From assembly GCF_014212175.1 (NCBI RefSeq), contig NZ_JACJVR010000038.1, positions 16,352 to 80,351 on the forward strand: DNA of 64,000 nt. Reading direction: 5' to 3'. This DNA is from Cohnella xylanilytica. GTDB lineage: Bacteria; Bacillota; Bacilli; Paenibacillales; Paenibacillaceae. Under the pieces are notes generated by a model that saw only the letters and a list, made by a program, of their open reading frames with translations, did not search any database and had not been told where the DNA came from. The position numbers and the translations under genes were made by a program. Shown here one piece after another: positions 8,094 through 16,562 of this stretch (positions are counted from its first letter, which is position 1; each line of letters starts with the position of its first letter).

Positions 8094-9119
8094 CTAGCCT
8101 ACGAGCCCCGTCCGATCGATGCTCTCGACGAAGTAGCGCTGAACGAACAGATACATCAGGATGAGCGGCAGGATCGAGAGCAGCAGGCCGGTGTCGACCA
8201 GCATCGACGCGTAGAAGGGATCGACGTTGGTGGCCGTCTGGTTGAGCATGACGTTGACCTTGTAGGGCAGGGCGAGCGTCGCCGTCGTCAGGGTGTTCAT
8301 GCTGGGCAGGAAGTTGGACGAGAAGTACGAATCGTTCCACTGCCAGACGAAGGCGAAGAGCATGACGGTCATCATCGCGGGGATGGCGTTGGGCAGCATG
8401 ATCGACCGGAAGCTCTTGAATACGCCGGCTCCGTCGACGAACGCCGCTTCCTCGATCTCCTTCGAGATGCCCCGGAAGAACTGCCGGAATATATAGATGA
8501 ACAAGCCGGACTTCAAGGCGTTGCCGGTAATCGCCGGCAGAATGAACGGCCAGTACGTGTCCAGCATGTTGATGCCGCGTCCTCCGAACAGATGGAACAG
8601 GCCGAACAGATCGAACGATTTGAAGTTGATGTAGCTCGGCACGAGAATCGTCTGGGGAGGAACGAGAATCGTCAGGATCACGCCGGCGAACAGAATCTTC
8701 ATTCCGCGGAAGGGCAGCTTGGCGAAGGCGTAACCGGCCAGCGCGCAGCTGAACGTCTGCAGCACGGTCGTCACCAACGACAGCGTGAAGCTGTTGCGGA
8801 TCGCGGTGAAATAATCCATGACTTCGATCGCCAGCCGGTAATTGTTCCATGAAGCGTGCTCCGGAATCCACATTACGGCCGGGTTCGACAGATCCTCCAG
8901 CGACTTGAACGACGCGGATACCTTAAGCAGGATCGGGTACAGGATCACGAAGCACATGCCGATGAGAAGAATCGCCCTCACCAGCGACCAGAGCAGCTTG
9001 GACCACTTGTTCACGTTCGTCACGCGCCGCTTGAAGCGGTACAGGTCGGTCGCCGCTGGCTTGGATTTGTTAAAGGCAAGCTCGGAGCCTGCCGCCGACT
9101 CGGTCGGATCGACCACCAT
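8094..9119 (-). CDS. Carbohydrate ABC transporter permease, MalG/UgpE type
   Basis: Inner-membrane permease (341 aa) with about six hydrophobic helices. The EAA loop (EEAAFVDGAGVFKSFRSIMLP, about 215-235) is diagnostic and docks the ATPase. The end (FVQRYFVESIDRTGLVG) is typical of the MalG group. The N-terminus has about 40 extra hydrophilic residues. GGGGGG lies 4 bases before the ATG. It pairs with the UgpA-type permease immediately upstream (63 bp) and the lipoprotein downstream to form one importer lacking its own ATPase gene. A second, separate permease pair is encoded earlier in the same operon. Confidence 0.92.
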   Translation of the reverse strand: MVVDPTESAAGSELAFNKSKPAATDLYRFKRRVTNVNKWSKLLWSLVRAILLIGMCFVILYPILLKVSASFKSLEDLSNPAVMWIPEHASWNNYRLAIEVMDYFTAIRNSFTLSLVTTVLQTFSCALAGYAFAKLPFRGMKILFAGVILTILVPPQTILVPSYINFKSFDLFGLFHLFGGRGINMLDTYWPFILPAITGNALKSGLFIYIFRQFFRGISKEIEEAAFVDGAGVFKSFRSIMLPNAIPAMMTVMLFAFVWQWNDSYFSSNFLPSMNTLTTATLALPYKVNVMLNQTATNVDPFYASMLVDTGLLLSILPLILMYLFVQRYFVESIDRTGLVG

Positions 9120-9181
9120 AGATCCCCCCTATTCCCCCGCCCTTCCGGCCGCGTAACGGACGGAAGGCGGGATCCTTCGAA

Positions 9182-10093
9182 TCAATCGTGATAGAACACC
9201 CTGCGGGATACGAGAAAGACGCTGATCGCGAGGATCGCGGCTATGATCGAGAAGTAGATCCAAGCCATCGCCGAGCTCAGACCGAAATCGAGCGTCTGGA
9301 AGGCAATCGAATTGATCTGCTGCGTCACCTTGTTGTTCAGGAACGAGTCGATAATCGAATAGACCAGATTGGTAAGAATAAGCGGACTGACCATCGGGAA
9401 CGTGATCTTCCAGAACGCCTCGTACCCTGTCGCGCCTTCGATCCGGGACGCCTCGTACAGCGAAGGCGAGATCGATTGAAGACCGGCGAGGAAGATAATG
9501 ATCTGCACGCCGGACTGGCTTATAATCTCGTAGATTCGGTCGACGGCTCCCGTCAAGTAGTTCACGATCGATTCGTTGACGCCGATATCGAGCAGCATTC
9601 CCCTCAGCTCGATGCTCTGCAGGAAGCCGTTCACCGATGCGCCGGACGGATCCCCCGAAGCCAGATTCGCGTTCATGATCTGCTGCATGAAGCCGGCATT
9701 GTTGATGCTGACCATAATGCCGGACGCGAGAATGACCGGAAGGAAGAAGATCGCCCGGGTGAAGGAGCGCCCGAAGAACTTCTGATTCAGCAGGACCGCG
9801 ATAAACAAGCTGAAGATAATGATAAGCGGCACGTTGACGACCATGTTGGTTACGACCGTCGTCAGGTTGCGAACGAAATTCGCATCGACGTAGAGCGCTT
9901 GGCTGTAGTTGGACCAGCCCTCGAACGTCAGCGCGTATCCGTTGTCGGACGCTTTGAGATCGTTGAAGCTGTACCGGATCGAGTTCGCGATCGGGACCAG
10001 GAAGAAGAATATAAAGCCAAGGATCCAGGGGGTCAGGAAAAGCAGTCCCGTGCGCGCTTTTCTCTGTTGGAACGAACTTCTAGCCCGCCTCAT
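9182..10093 (-). CDS. Carbohydrate ABC transporter permease, MalF/UgpA type
   Basis: Inner-membrane permease (303 aa) partner of the MalG-type protein. The first helix follows RKARTGLLFLTPWILGFIFFFLVP, a usual start for this group, and the EAA loop is YEASRIEGATGYEAFWKITFP. The loop between them is longer than in minimal permeases (SIELRGMLLDIGVNESIVNYLTGAVDR). The ATG at 10093 overlaps the end of the DUF5696 gene by 4 bases, which points to translational coupling. That overlap suggests a functional link between this transporter and the DUF5696 protein. Confidence 0.92.
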   Translation of the reverse strand: MRRARSSFQQRKARTGLLFLTPWILGFIFFFLVPIANSIRYSFNDLKASDNGYALTFEGWSNYSQALYVDANFVRNLTTVVTNMVVNVPLIIIFSLFIAVLLNQKFFGRSFTRAIFFLPVILASGIMVSINNAGFMQQIMNANLASGDPSGASVNGFLQSIELRGMLLDIGVNESIVNYLTGAVDRIYEIISQSGVQIIIFLAGLQSISPSLYEASRIEGATGYEAFWKITFPMVSPLILTNLVYSIIDSFLNNKVTQQINSIAFQTLDFGLSSAMAWIYFSIIAAILAISVFLVSRRVFYHD

Positions 10094-12633
10094 CGTCCAT
10101 TCCCTCCAACAAGGAAATCGTTAGCCGAGACGGAGGTTCCGCCGACGTCGACTTCGTAATCGTTGTAATTGACGGTAATCGTCTTGCCGCCCTCGTAGGT
10201 CGTCCGGTATACGTTGTCGGCCAGCTTCTCGTGTGCGACGATCGGCTTGTTCTGAACGTCGCCCAGCACCGCCGATACCGTGCGGTACGCTTCGACGGCC
10301 TTATTCATCCAGGTCTTGTAGTGGACGGAGTACAGATACTGGAAGTCCGTATTTCTCACTTCGCTGTTGTCCGCGTAGATCCATTTGAAGTATAGGCTCG
10401 AACCGTACTCCAAGGATTTGAGCACGTAGCTCTGCACGTCCGCGATCCGGGCCAGATTCACCGGGGCCCCCGCATAGCCGACATAGCCGTGAAGCACGAT
10501 CTGATAGAACGGAACGGCTTCGTCCGCGATGTTGTCTCCGTTATTGCTCATCGGCGCCTCCACGATATCCTTCGCGTACTTCAGAATGTACGCGTTGCCG
10601 CCGTCCGCCATCATGTCGGGCAGCTGACCGCCGATTTTCTCCAACTGCCGCTTGTCGATCTCCTCGGATTGGACGCGGTCGACGACGGCGCCGTTCCGAT
10701 AGTCGCCTTCGAGCTGGTTCCCTATGTTGCGTACGGAGATGCCGGCCGCGCCGAATCGCTTATAAGCGTTCAGGAAGCCGTCTACGATGCTCGGCAACAA
10801 TCGGGGCGACAACGGCTGCGCCCAATCCGTCCGTTCCCATACCCAAGCGGCCTCGTGATTGATATAACGCGATACCGCCTTGGCTTCGGTATATTTCCCG
10901 TCCGTCGCATAGAGGTGAGTGAACGACACGTCGGGATACAGATCCACGCCCTGCTGCCGCGTATAATCGATGAATTCCTTGAACCCGGAGGCGCCTCCCA
11001 GAACTCCGTCCACCTTGACGCCGTCCGCCGCCTTATGGGAATACCCTCCGTTGAACCATCCGGACAGCCGGACCTTCTGGCTTGTGATCCCCCGCTCCTT
11101 GAGCTCGGCGATGATCGTCCGGGCTTGATCGAATGTCGTTAACGGCACGATCGCCTTGTACGGCACGCCCAGAAGCGACTTCCGCTTCGGAATTCCGCCG
11201 ACCAGCTCAAGATAGAAGGGCAGGTCGTCTTCCGAGTCCTTCTTCTTGTTTAACAATCCGTTGGACAGCAGATAATTGCGATAATATTCGGCCATGCCCG
11301 CGTAGCTGGCCTTGTCTTCCGGCAGGAACGCATAGCGAACGCTGAAGTCGGAGTATACCGGCCTCTGCTGGAACACCGGAATGACTTTGGTTTGACTTCC
11401 CGATTGGGAGGTCGACGCCAGGCTGGCCTTCTCGTCGGAGATGTACTTGAAGCTCGCATAGACGCTGTTGAAGGAGCTGCGCTTCCGGGCCACTTCGCCG
11501 TGAATCGAGGCGACGGCCGCCCCTTGGTCGATGATCGCGACTAAGGCGGAATCCGCCGTCTTGATCCCGTAGACGGGCATCCGAATCGGCTCGACCGTCG
11601 GGTCGTCGTCGTTCTCGCCGTTCCAGGTGCCGCCATCGTCTCCGTAGACCGGCTGTTCGAACGAATCGTACCGCTCCTTGCCGTTGTTGAGATAGATCAG
11701 GCTGCCGGAACCGTCGGGCACGAACATGTACCCTTGCTCCTGGAGGCCGGCCGCTCCGAAATAAGGTAGAAGAGCGATATCCAACAGAGGGTACGATGCC
11801 GGATACTGGATTCCGCTGCCGATAATCCTGGCGACGAACTGGTCTCCGGACAGCGTATATTCGACCGGAATCGTGAACACTTGCTTCTCGTCGCTCTCGC
11901 CGGTCGAGTTCTCCTCGTTGTCCTTCTTCAGATCCTCGGCCGTGTAGCCGGCTTCCTGGAACGCTTCGATGACCTTCTTCAGCAGAAGGGCCGCCAACGT
12001 CTCATCGTTGCGCTCGTAGACGTCCTTGTTCTTGTCGTTCAGATAAGCCTGAACCAGGTAGCGCTTGTACTTCTTGCCGACTTTGTCGAGAATGAGCTTC
12101 TGGTACCGCTCGGCGCTTATTCTCTTCGGCAGGGCATCGATCTCGCTCTTCGCCTTGCCCAGCGTATAAGTCACCTTCAGCCCCCGCTCGAACGGTTCCG
12201 CGACGGCCTGCTTCAATTGAACGCTGTCCTGGTACGACGTCTTGTACGACTGTTGGCCGTTCTTGTCGCTGAAGTTGATCAGAATCTGGGAAGAGAGCTG
12301 ATCCTTGACGGACGCGTTCGCGATCTGGTCGTCCGCGGTAGAAGCGGGGTTGGAGCGCCACACGCGTCCTTCCTTGTCCCGGACGGCGATCGCCATCGTA
12401 TTCGGATCGTAGTAGAGAGACAGCTGTCCGTTGGAGACCACTCCCTCCATGCCCTCGAGCGGCACGGCCGGCTTCGCGTAACGATCGGCCGCGGAGACTT
12501 GGGGCTCTCTGTCCCGCAGATCGGGCAGCTCCGAAGGGCTAAGCGCCGGAAGCGGCTTGTTTTTCGCATACAGATACAACCCGGAGCCGAATACCAGGAC
12601 GACCGCGATGGCTATGCTGACGATTCTCTTCAC
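10090..12633 (-). CDS. DUF5696-type membrane-anchored protein, possible glycosidase-like barrel
   Basis: An 847-aa protein of unknown function that I match to the DUF5696 group from memory of such Paenibacillus operons. It starts with GTG and has one N-terminal membrane helix (IVSIAIAVVLVFGSGLYLYA), with the rest expected outside the cell. The first 250 residues look beta-rich with a charged helical insert (KKYKRYLVQAYLNDKNKDVYERND). From about 480 on, the segments ARTIIAELKERGI, VRLSGWFNGGY and DLYPDVSFTH resemble strands of a TIM-barrel glycosidase, followed by a beta C-terminus. A catalytic role is inference; no catalytic residues are assigned. It lies between a Yip1-like protein and a permease pair. 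Confidence 0.75.
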   Translation of the reverse strand: MKRIVSIAIAVVLVFGSGLYLYAKNKPLPALSPSELPDLRDREPQVSAADRYAKPAVPLEGMEGVVSNGQLSLYYDPNTMAIAVRDKEGRVWRSNPASTADDQIANASVKDQLSSQILINFSDKNGQQSYKTSYQDSVQLKQAVAEPFERGLKVTYTLGKAKSEIDALPKRISAERYQKLILDKVGKKYKRYLVQAYLNDKNKDVYERNDETLAALLLKKVIEAFQEAGYTAEDLKKDNEENSTGESDEKQVFTIPVEYTLSGDQFVARIIGSGIQYPASYPLLDIALLPYFGAAGLQEQGYMFVPDGSGSLIYLNNGKERYDSFEQPVYGDDGGTWNGENDDDPTVEPIRMPVYGIKTADSALVAIIDQGAAVASIHGEVARKRSSFNSVYASFKYISDEKASLASTSQSGSQTKVIPVFQQRPVYSDFSVRYAFLPEDKASYAGMAEYYRNYLLSNGLLNKKKDSEDDLPFYLELVGGIPKRKSLLGVPYKAIVPLTTFDQARTIIAELKERGITSQKVRLSGWFNGGYSHKAADGVKVDGVLGGASGFKEFIDYTRQQGVDLYPDVSFTHLYATDGKYTEAKAVSRYINHEAAWVWERTDWAQPLSPRLLPSIVDGFLNAYKRFGAAGISVRNIGNQLEGDYRNGAVVDRVQSEEIDKRQLEKIGGQLPDMMADGGNAYILKYAKDIVEAPMSNNGDNIADEAVPFYQIVLHGYVGYAGAPVNLARIADVQSYVLKSLEYGSSLYFKWIYADNSEVRNTDFQYLYSVHYKTWMNKAVEAYRTVSAVLGDVQNKPIVAHEKLADNVYRTTYEGGKTITVNYNDYEVDVGGTSVSANDFLVGGNGR

Positions 12634-12651
12634 ACCGTTCCCGGCCCCCTA

Positions 12652-13269
12652 TTAGCGAAATTGCAACTCTCGATAGATGGTGAAGTAGACGCTGTACATC
12701 TGCTGGATCAAACTGAAGAACAGCATGCCCAGAAAGACGATGAAGCCCATGCATACGACGGACAATCCGATCGTAACGAGCGTCTTGAGCACGGTGTACT
12801 GGTGAACGGTCATCGTCGAGACGAACATCAGGTAGAGAAACCAGATGACCGCGAATCCGTTCAAGTAATAATAGAAGGCCGTCTCCTCCTGCGTGATGAA
12901 TCGGCTATAGATCGTCGCCGGCACGAAGAGCATAAAGATAGGCAGCATGGCATAAGCCGACGATATCACGATCTCGCCGAACTTCCCTTCTCCGTCCATC
13001 AGCGTCGTCAGCGACCAGTTCGCCACGCACCAGAGGAAGAACGGCAGGATGACGTTCCGCAATTGAACGAGGCTATTGAACGAGTAGGGCGAATGGGTAT
13101 TGACGATAAATCCGGAATACTGATATTGGAACATCGAGGCCAACGATACCAGCAAGACGATCGCCATCGCGACGATCCAGTTCCCTTTCTTGTCGTATTT
13201 CAGTTCCCAGAAGCCTTTGAACGGATGGACGATTACGTAGAAAGGAAACCTAAGGCGTTCGATCCACAT
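12652..13269 (-). CDS. Yip1-domain-like integral membrane protein
   Basis: A 205-aa polytopic membrane protein with about five hydrophobic helices (IVAMAIVLLVSLASMFQY; VILPFFLWCVANWSLTTLM; AMLPIFMLFVPATIY; FAVIWFLYLMFVSTMTV; LVTIGLSVVCMGFIVFLGMLFF). The pattern FW-x4-Y-x20-VN-W-LT-L is typical of bacterial Yip1-like proteins. GGGGGG precedes the ATG by 7 bases, and the start overlaps the upstream NHL gene by 20 bp. The function is unknown; an accessory role for the neighbouring transporter or the DUF5696 protein is inferred only from tight clustering. Confidence 0.8.
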   Translation of the reverse strand: MWIERLRFPFYVIVHPFKGFWELKYDKKGNWIVAMAIVLLVSLASMFQYQYSGFIVNTHSPYSFNSLVQLRNVILPFFLWCVANWSLTTLMDGEGKFGEIVISSAYAMLPIFMLFVPATIYSRFITQEETAFYYYLNGFAVIWFLYLMFVSTMTVHQYTVLKTLVTIGLSVVCMGFIVFLGMLFFSLIQQMYSVYFTIYRELQFR

Positions 13270-14722
13270 GGGAGATCCCCCCTCTTCTGCGCCTGAACTT
13301 GCGAATTTGCTTCCATGCGATCCATGCCGCGGCGAGCGCGAGAATCGTCGTCAGAATCGCATTGAAGTGCTGCTTCAGGACGCCCGTGCGAAGATGCTTA
13401 TACGCTTTGGAATAGGCATTGCGGTCCAGAGCGAACTTCGCTTCCTTCGCGGCCCTCTTGTATTCTCCCGCCCGGAAGTCGGCCTTGCTGATCCCGCTGT
13501 AGGCGATCTCGTAGTTCTCGTTCAGCGAGAGCACTTCCCGCCACAGCTCGGCGGCCCGCTTCTCGTTGCCGATGTAATGGTTGTGCACCGCCTCGTTGAC
13601 GAGCCGGCCGAACTCCGACACCTTGAACGTCGTGAGCCGCGCAAGCTCCTTATCCAGAACGACGATCGCGTCTCCCATCCGCTCGATGGCCGAAGGCGTC
13701 TTGAAGGTGCCGACTCTGTTCCCGTCGTGACCGAAGACGTACAGAAGCCTGCCCTCGGAATCGTAAGTGAAGATTCTGCCGCGAACGATATCCAGAGCGC
13801 TGTAGGTGCCGTCCGGTCCGACGCTGATATCGACCAGCGTGGACGGGCCTCGGCTGTCGGCCTTGAGATCGCCTATCGGGTTGGAGAAGCCTTGGCGAAG
13901 CAGAACGTCCGTCCCCGACGGATTCAGCCGTTTGATCGGCGTCCCGTTCCGTTCGGCGTTGGTCGTGAAGACGAAGTCGATGTCGTCCAGCGCCAGGTTC
14001 GTGTATTCGGTCGGAACGAACTGCACCATCCGCTCCTTCTGGGCCTTGGTGGCGAAATACCGCTTCCAGAAGTAGTCGGCCGGGTTGTACGTAACCCGGT
14101 TGGCGCCGAAGAAGTTCCGGAATACGCCCTGCCCGTCGAATTCCATGATGCCGTCGAAGACCCGGTCGGCGATGACGAGGATCCGGCCGGCGGAGTCGAC
14201 GGCGATCTTCTTCGGGTCGAACACGTAGTCGTCGGCGAAGTACTCCGACTTCGGCGCGAGGATGACCAGATCGGCCTCTTCGCCGCCTTGCTTCAGCCGA
14301 ACGACTCTATGGTTGCCCGTGTCGGCGACGTAGATATCGCCCTCCGGGGTCACGTAGACGCCTCTCGGCTTAAGGAGCGAATCCTCCTTCCCTTGATGGG
14401 TGAATTTGTCGATCGAGCGGACGAATTCGTACCGCTCGTTCATCTCGACGATCCGGTTGTTATCCGTATCCGCGACATAGACATGCTTGTCTTCGGACAC
14501 GAACATGTCGTCGGGATTGTTGAACCTTCCGATGCCGAGGTCTTCGCCTTCGACGACCCGGTCGGGCACATAAGGGACCGGCGACCATACCCGGTCGCCC
14601 CAGCCGTCGTACGTGTAGCCGATATAGGGAACGGCGGCCTTCGCGTAACCGGAGAATACGAGACATGCGATCGTCAATGCCGTCGATGCGGCTATGGCGC
14701 GAATCCAGTTCGTCGTTATCAT
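13250..14722 (-). CDS. NHL-repeat beta-propeller protein with C-terminal membrane anchor
   Basis: A 490-aa exported protein. A signal peptide (IRAIAASTALTIACLVFSGYAKA) leads to repeated NHL blades, for example FNNPDDMFVSEDKHVYVADTDNNRIVEM and LLKPRGVYVTPEGDIYVADTGNHRVVRL, up to about residue 380. A TPR-like helical segment follows (NEKRAAELWREVLSLNENYEIAYSGISKADFRAGEYKRAAKEAKFAL), then one membrane helix (ILTTILALAAAWIAW) and a basic tail (RKFRRRRGG). The layout predicts an extracellular propeller tethered at its C-terminus. GGAG lies 7 bases before the ATG. It sits between a permease pair and the Yip1-like gene. NHL propellers bind proteins or sugars; its ligand is unknown. Confidence 0.85.
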   Translation of the reverse strand: MITTNWIRAIAASTALTIACLVFSGYAKAAVPYIGYTYDGWGDRVWSPVPYVPDRVVEGEDLGIGRFNNPDDMFVSEDKHVYVADTDNNRIVEMNERYEFVRSIDKFTHQGKEDSLLKPRGVYVTPEGDIYVADTGNHRVVRLKQGGEEADLVILAPKSEYFADDYVFDPKKIAVDSAGRILVIADRVFDGIMEFDGQGVFRNFFGANRVTYNPADYFWKRYFATKAQKERMVQFVPTEYTNLALDDIDFVFTTNAERNGTPIKRLNPSGTDVLLRQGFSNPIGDLKADSRGPSTLVDISVGPDGTYSALDIVRGRIFTYDSEGRLLYVFGHDGNRVGTFKTPSAIERMGDAIVVLDKELARLTTFKVSEFGRLVNEAVHNHYIGNEKRAAELWREVLSLNENYEIAYSGISKADFRAGEYKRAAKEAKFALDRNAYSKAYKHLRTGVLKQHFNAILTTILALAAAWIAWKQIRKFRRRRGGISHVDRTP

Positions 14723-14726
14723 CGCT

Positions 14727-15593
14727 CTACTCCTTCATCCCCGAGCTGGTCATCGTCTGGATGATGCTGCTCTGGGACACGATGAAGATCGTGATGGGGA
14801 CGATCATCATGAACATGGAGACGGCCGCGCCAGGCCCCGCCCGGACGATCCCTCCCTGAATGATCTGGCCGAGCGCGTAGGGCAGAGGCTTAAGCTGTTC
14901 GCTGTAGATGAAGCTTCCTCCCGAGGTTCCCCATAGCGATTGGAAGGACAGAATGACCAGCGTCAGCCAGGCCGGCTTGACGAGCGGCATAATGATCTGG
15001 AAGAAAATGCGGTATTCGCTCGCGCCGTCGATCTTGGCCGCTTCCAGCAGCGCGTCGGGAATTTGTTCCATGAACTGCTTCATCAGGTACAAGCCCAGCG
15101 AAGCGGCGAACGCCGGCACGATGATCGCCGCGTAGCTGTCGATCCATCCCAGCCAGGACATGATGACGTAGTTCGGGATGTTCGTTACCTTCGGCGAGAA
15201 CATCAGCGAGAGCACGACGATGGAGAACAGCACTCTGCTGCCGGGGAATCGGTGCTTCGCGAGCGGGTAAGCGGCGGCGGAAGCGAACAGCACGTGACCG
15301 ACCGTTCCCGCTGCCGTAATGAAGACCGTGTTGAAGATATAGCGGCTGAACGGCACCCAGGAGTTGGACATCAGGTGGAACAGATCGGCGAAGTTGGTCA
15401 ACGTCGGGTGCCTGACCAGCAAGGTCGGCGGGAACAGGAACAGCTCGTTCAGCGGCTTCAAGGCGTTGCTGACCGTGAAGACGAGCGGGACGACCATGAA
15501 CGCGGCGAACGCGGCGAGGAACAAGGCCAGGAACAGATCCCCCATGAACGAACGGTTCAATCGCTTCGGCTTGGCGGTGGATATCGTACTCAT
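14727..15593 (-). CDS. Carbohydrate ABC transporter permease, MalG type (second pair)
   Basis: Inner-membrane permease (288 aa). Helix 1 follows LNRSFMGDLFLALFLAAFAAFMVVPLVFTVSNALKPLNELF, a family-typical start, and the EAA loop is LEAAKIDGASEYRIFFQIIMP. The sequence ends SSIIQTMTSSGMKE, close to the usual GAVKG-type end. The start is only 6 bp after the stop of the preceding permease and has no strong ribosome binding site, so it probably depends on coupled translation. Together with the 15600-16562 product it forms a permease pair distinct from the one at 8094-10093. Confidence 0.9.
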   Translation of the reverse strand: MSTISTAKPKRLNRSFMGDLFLALFLAAFAAFMVVPLVFTVSNALKPLNELFLFPPTLLVRHPTLTNFADLFHLMSNSWVPFSRYIFNTVFITAAGTVGHVLFASAAAYPLAKHRFPGSRVLFSIVVLSLMFSPKVTNIPNYVIMSWLGWIDSYAAIIVPAFAASLGLYLMKQFMEQIPDALLEAAKIDGASEYRIFFQIIMPLVKPAWLTLVILSFQSLWGTSGGSFIYSEQLKPLPYALGQIIQGGIVRAGPGAAVSMFMMIVPITIFIVSQSSIIQTMTSSGMKE

Positions 15594-15599
15594 CGGAGA

Positions 15600-16562
15600 T
15601 CAATCGCCCACTTTCCTAAGCAGTTTTTGCACGATCTTATTCGAACCGACCATCACGACGAACAGAACGGTGGCGATCGCCGAAGCGTACCCCATCTCGA
15701 ACCGGATCGAGCCGTAATCCTCCAGATGGGTGACGATCGTATGCGCCGCGTAATTGACGCTGGGGAAGCCGGCCAGCTGCGTGGAGACGTCGGCGACCGC
15801 GAACGAGGCGGTAATCTGCATGACCGCGCCGAACATCAGCTGCGGACGCATGGACGGAAGCGTGATGAACCACAGCTCCTGCCAGCGATTGCGGATCCCG
15901 TCCATGGCCCCGGCTTCGAACAGCGTGCGGTCCACCGTCTGCAGACCGGCGATGAACGCGAGGAAGCCGACGCCGAGACTTAGCCACAGTTGAACGAGCA
16001 GCACGATCCAGAGCACGTATTGTTCGTTCTTCAGGAAGATAATGGGCTGCTGGATCGCCCCGAGATCGAGAAGCAATCCGTTGACGTATCCGTACCGGTC
16101 GCCGGAGAAGATGATCTGCCAGATGAAGAAGACGTTCCCCGAGATCGACGGCGCGTAGAAGAACAGCGTCATCACCGCTCGAACCTTCGGCCTCAGCTCG
16201 TTGACCAGCCATGCGAATACGAAGCACATGAGGTAGCTGATCGGACCGACGATGCCGGCGAACAGGAACGTATTCTTCACCGCGATGAGGAAGACTTCGT
16301 CGTCCAGGAACATACGGGCGTAATTGTGCCACCCCACCCACTTCGGGAACTCGAGCAGATTGAAGTTGGTGAAGCTGATCGCTATCGCCATGCAGACCGG
16401 CAGCACCGTGAAGAGCAGGAACAGGATCATATATGGCGCCAAAAGGATATAAGACTGTCTGTGCTTCCTTACCTCGAGCGTCCATAGCCTCAGCGAAGGA
16501 GGCAGCATCGGACGCGAGGCCCGCCCCTGACGCGCTTGTCGATTAATCTCCGCTCTGTCCAT
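15600..16562 (-). CDS. Carbohydrate ABC transporter permease, MalF/UgpA type (second pair)
   Basis: Inner-membrane permease (320 aa) with a basic 35-residue N-terminal extension before the first helix (SYILLAPYMILFLLFTVLPVCMAIAIS). FTNFNLLEFPKWVGWHNYARMF and the EAA loop FEAGAMDGIRNRWQELWFITLP mark the UgpA group. The start overlaps the end of the binding-protein fusion gene by 20 bp, and GGGGGG lies 7 bases before the ATG. Order and overlap suggest that the large upstream fusion protein is its binding protein. Confidence 0.92.
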   Translation of the reverse strand: MDRAEINRQARQGRASRPMLPPSLRLWTLEVRKHRQSYILLAPYMILFLLFTVLPVCMAIAISFTNFNLLEFPKWVGWHNYARMFLDDEVFLIAVKNTFLFAGIVGPISYLMCFVFAWLVNELRPKVRAVMTLFFYAPSISGNVFFIWQIIFSGDRYGYVNGLLLDLGAIQQPIIFLKNEQYVLWIVLLVQLWLSLGVGFLAFIAGLQTVDRTLFEAGAMDGIRNRWQELWFITLPSMRPQLMFGAVMQITASFAVADVSTQLAGFPSVNYAAHTIVTHLEDYGSIRFEMGYASAIATVLFVVMVGSNKIVQKLLRKVGD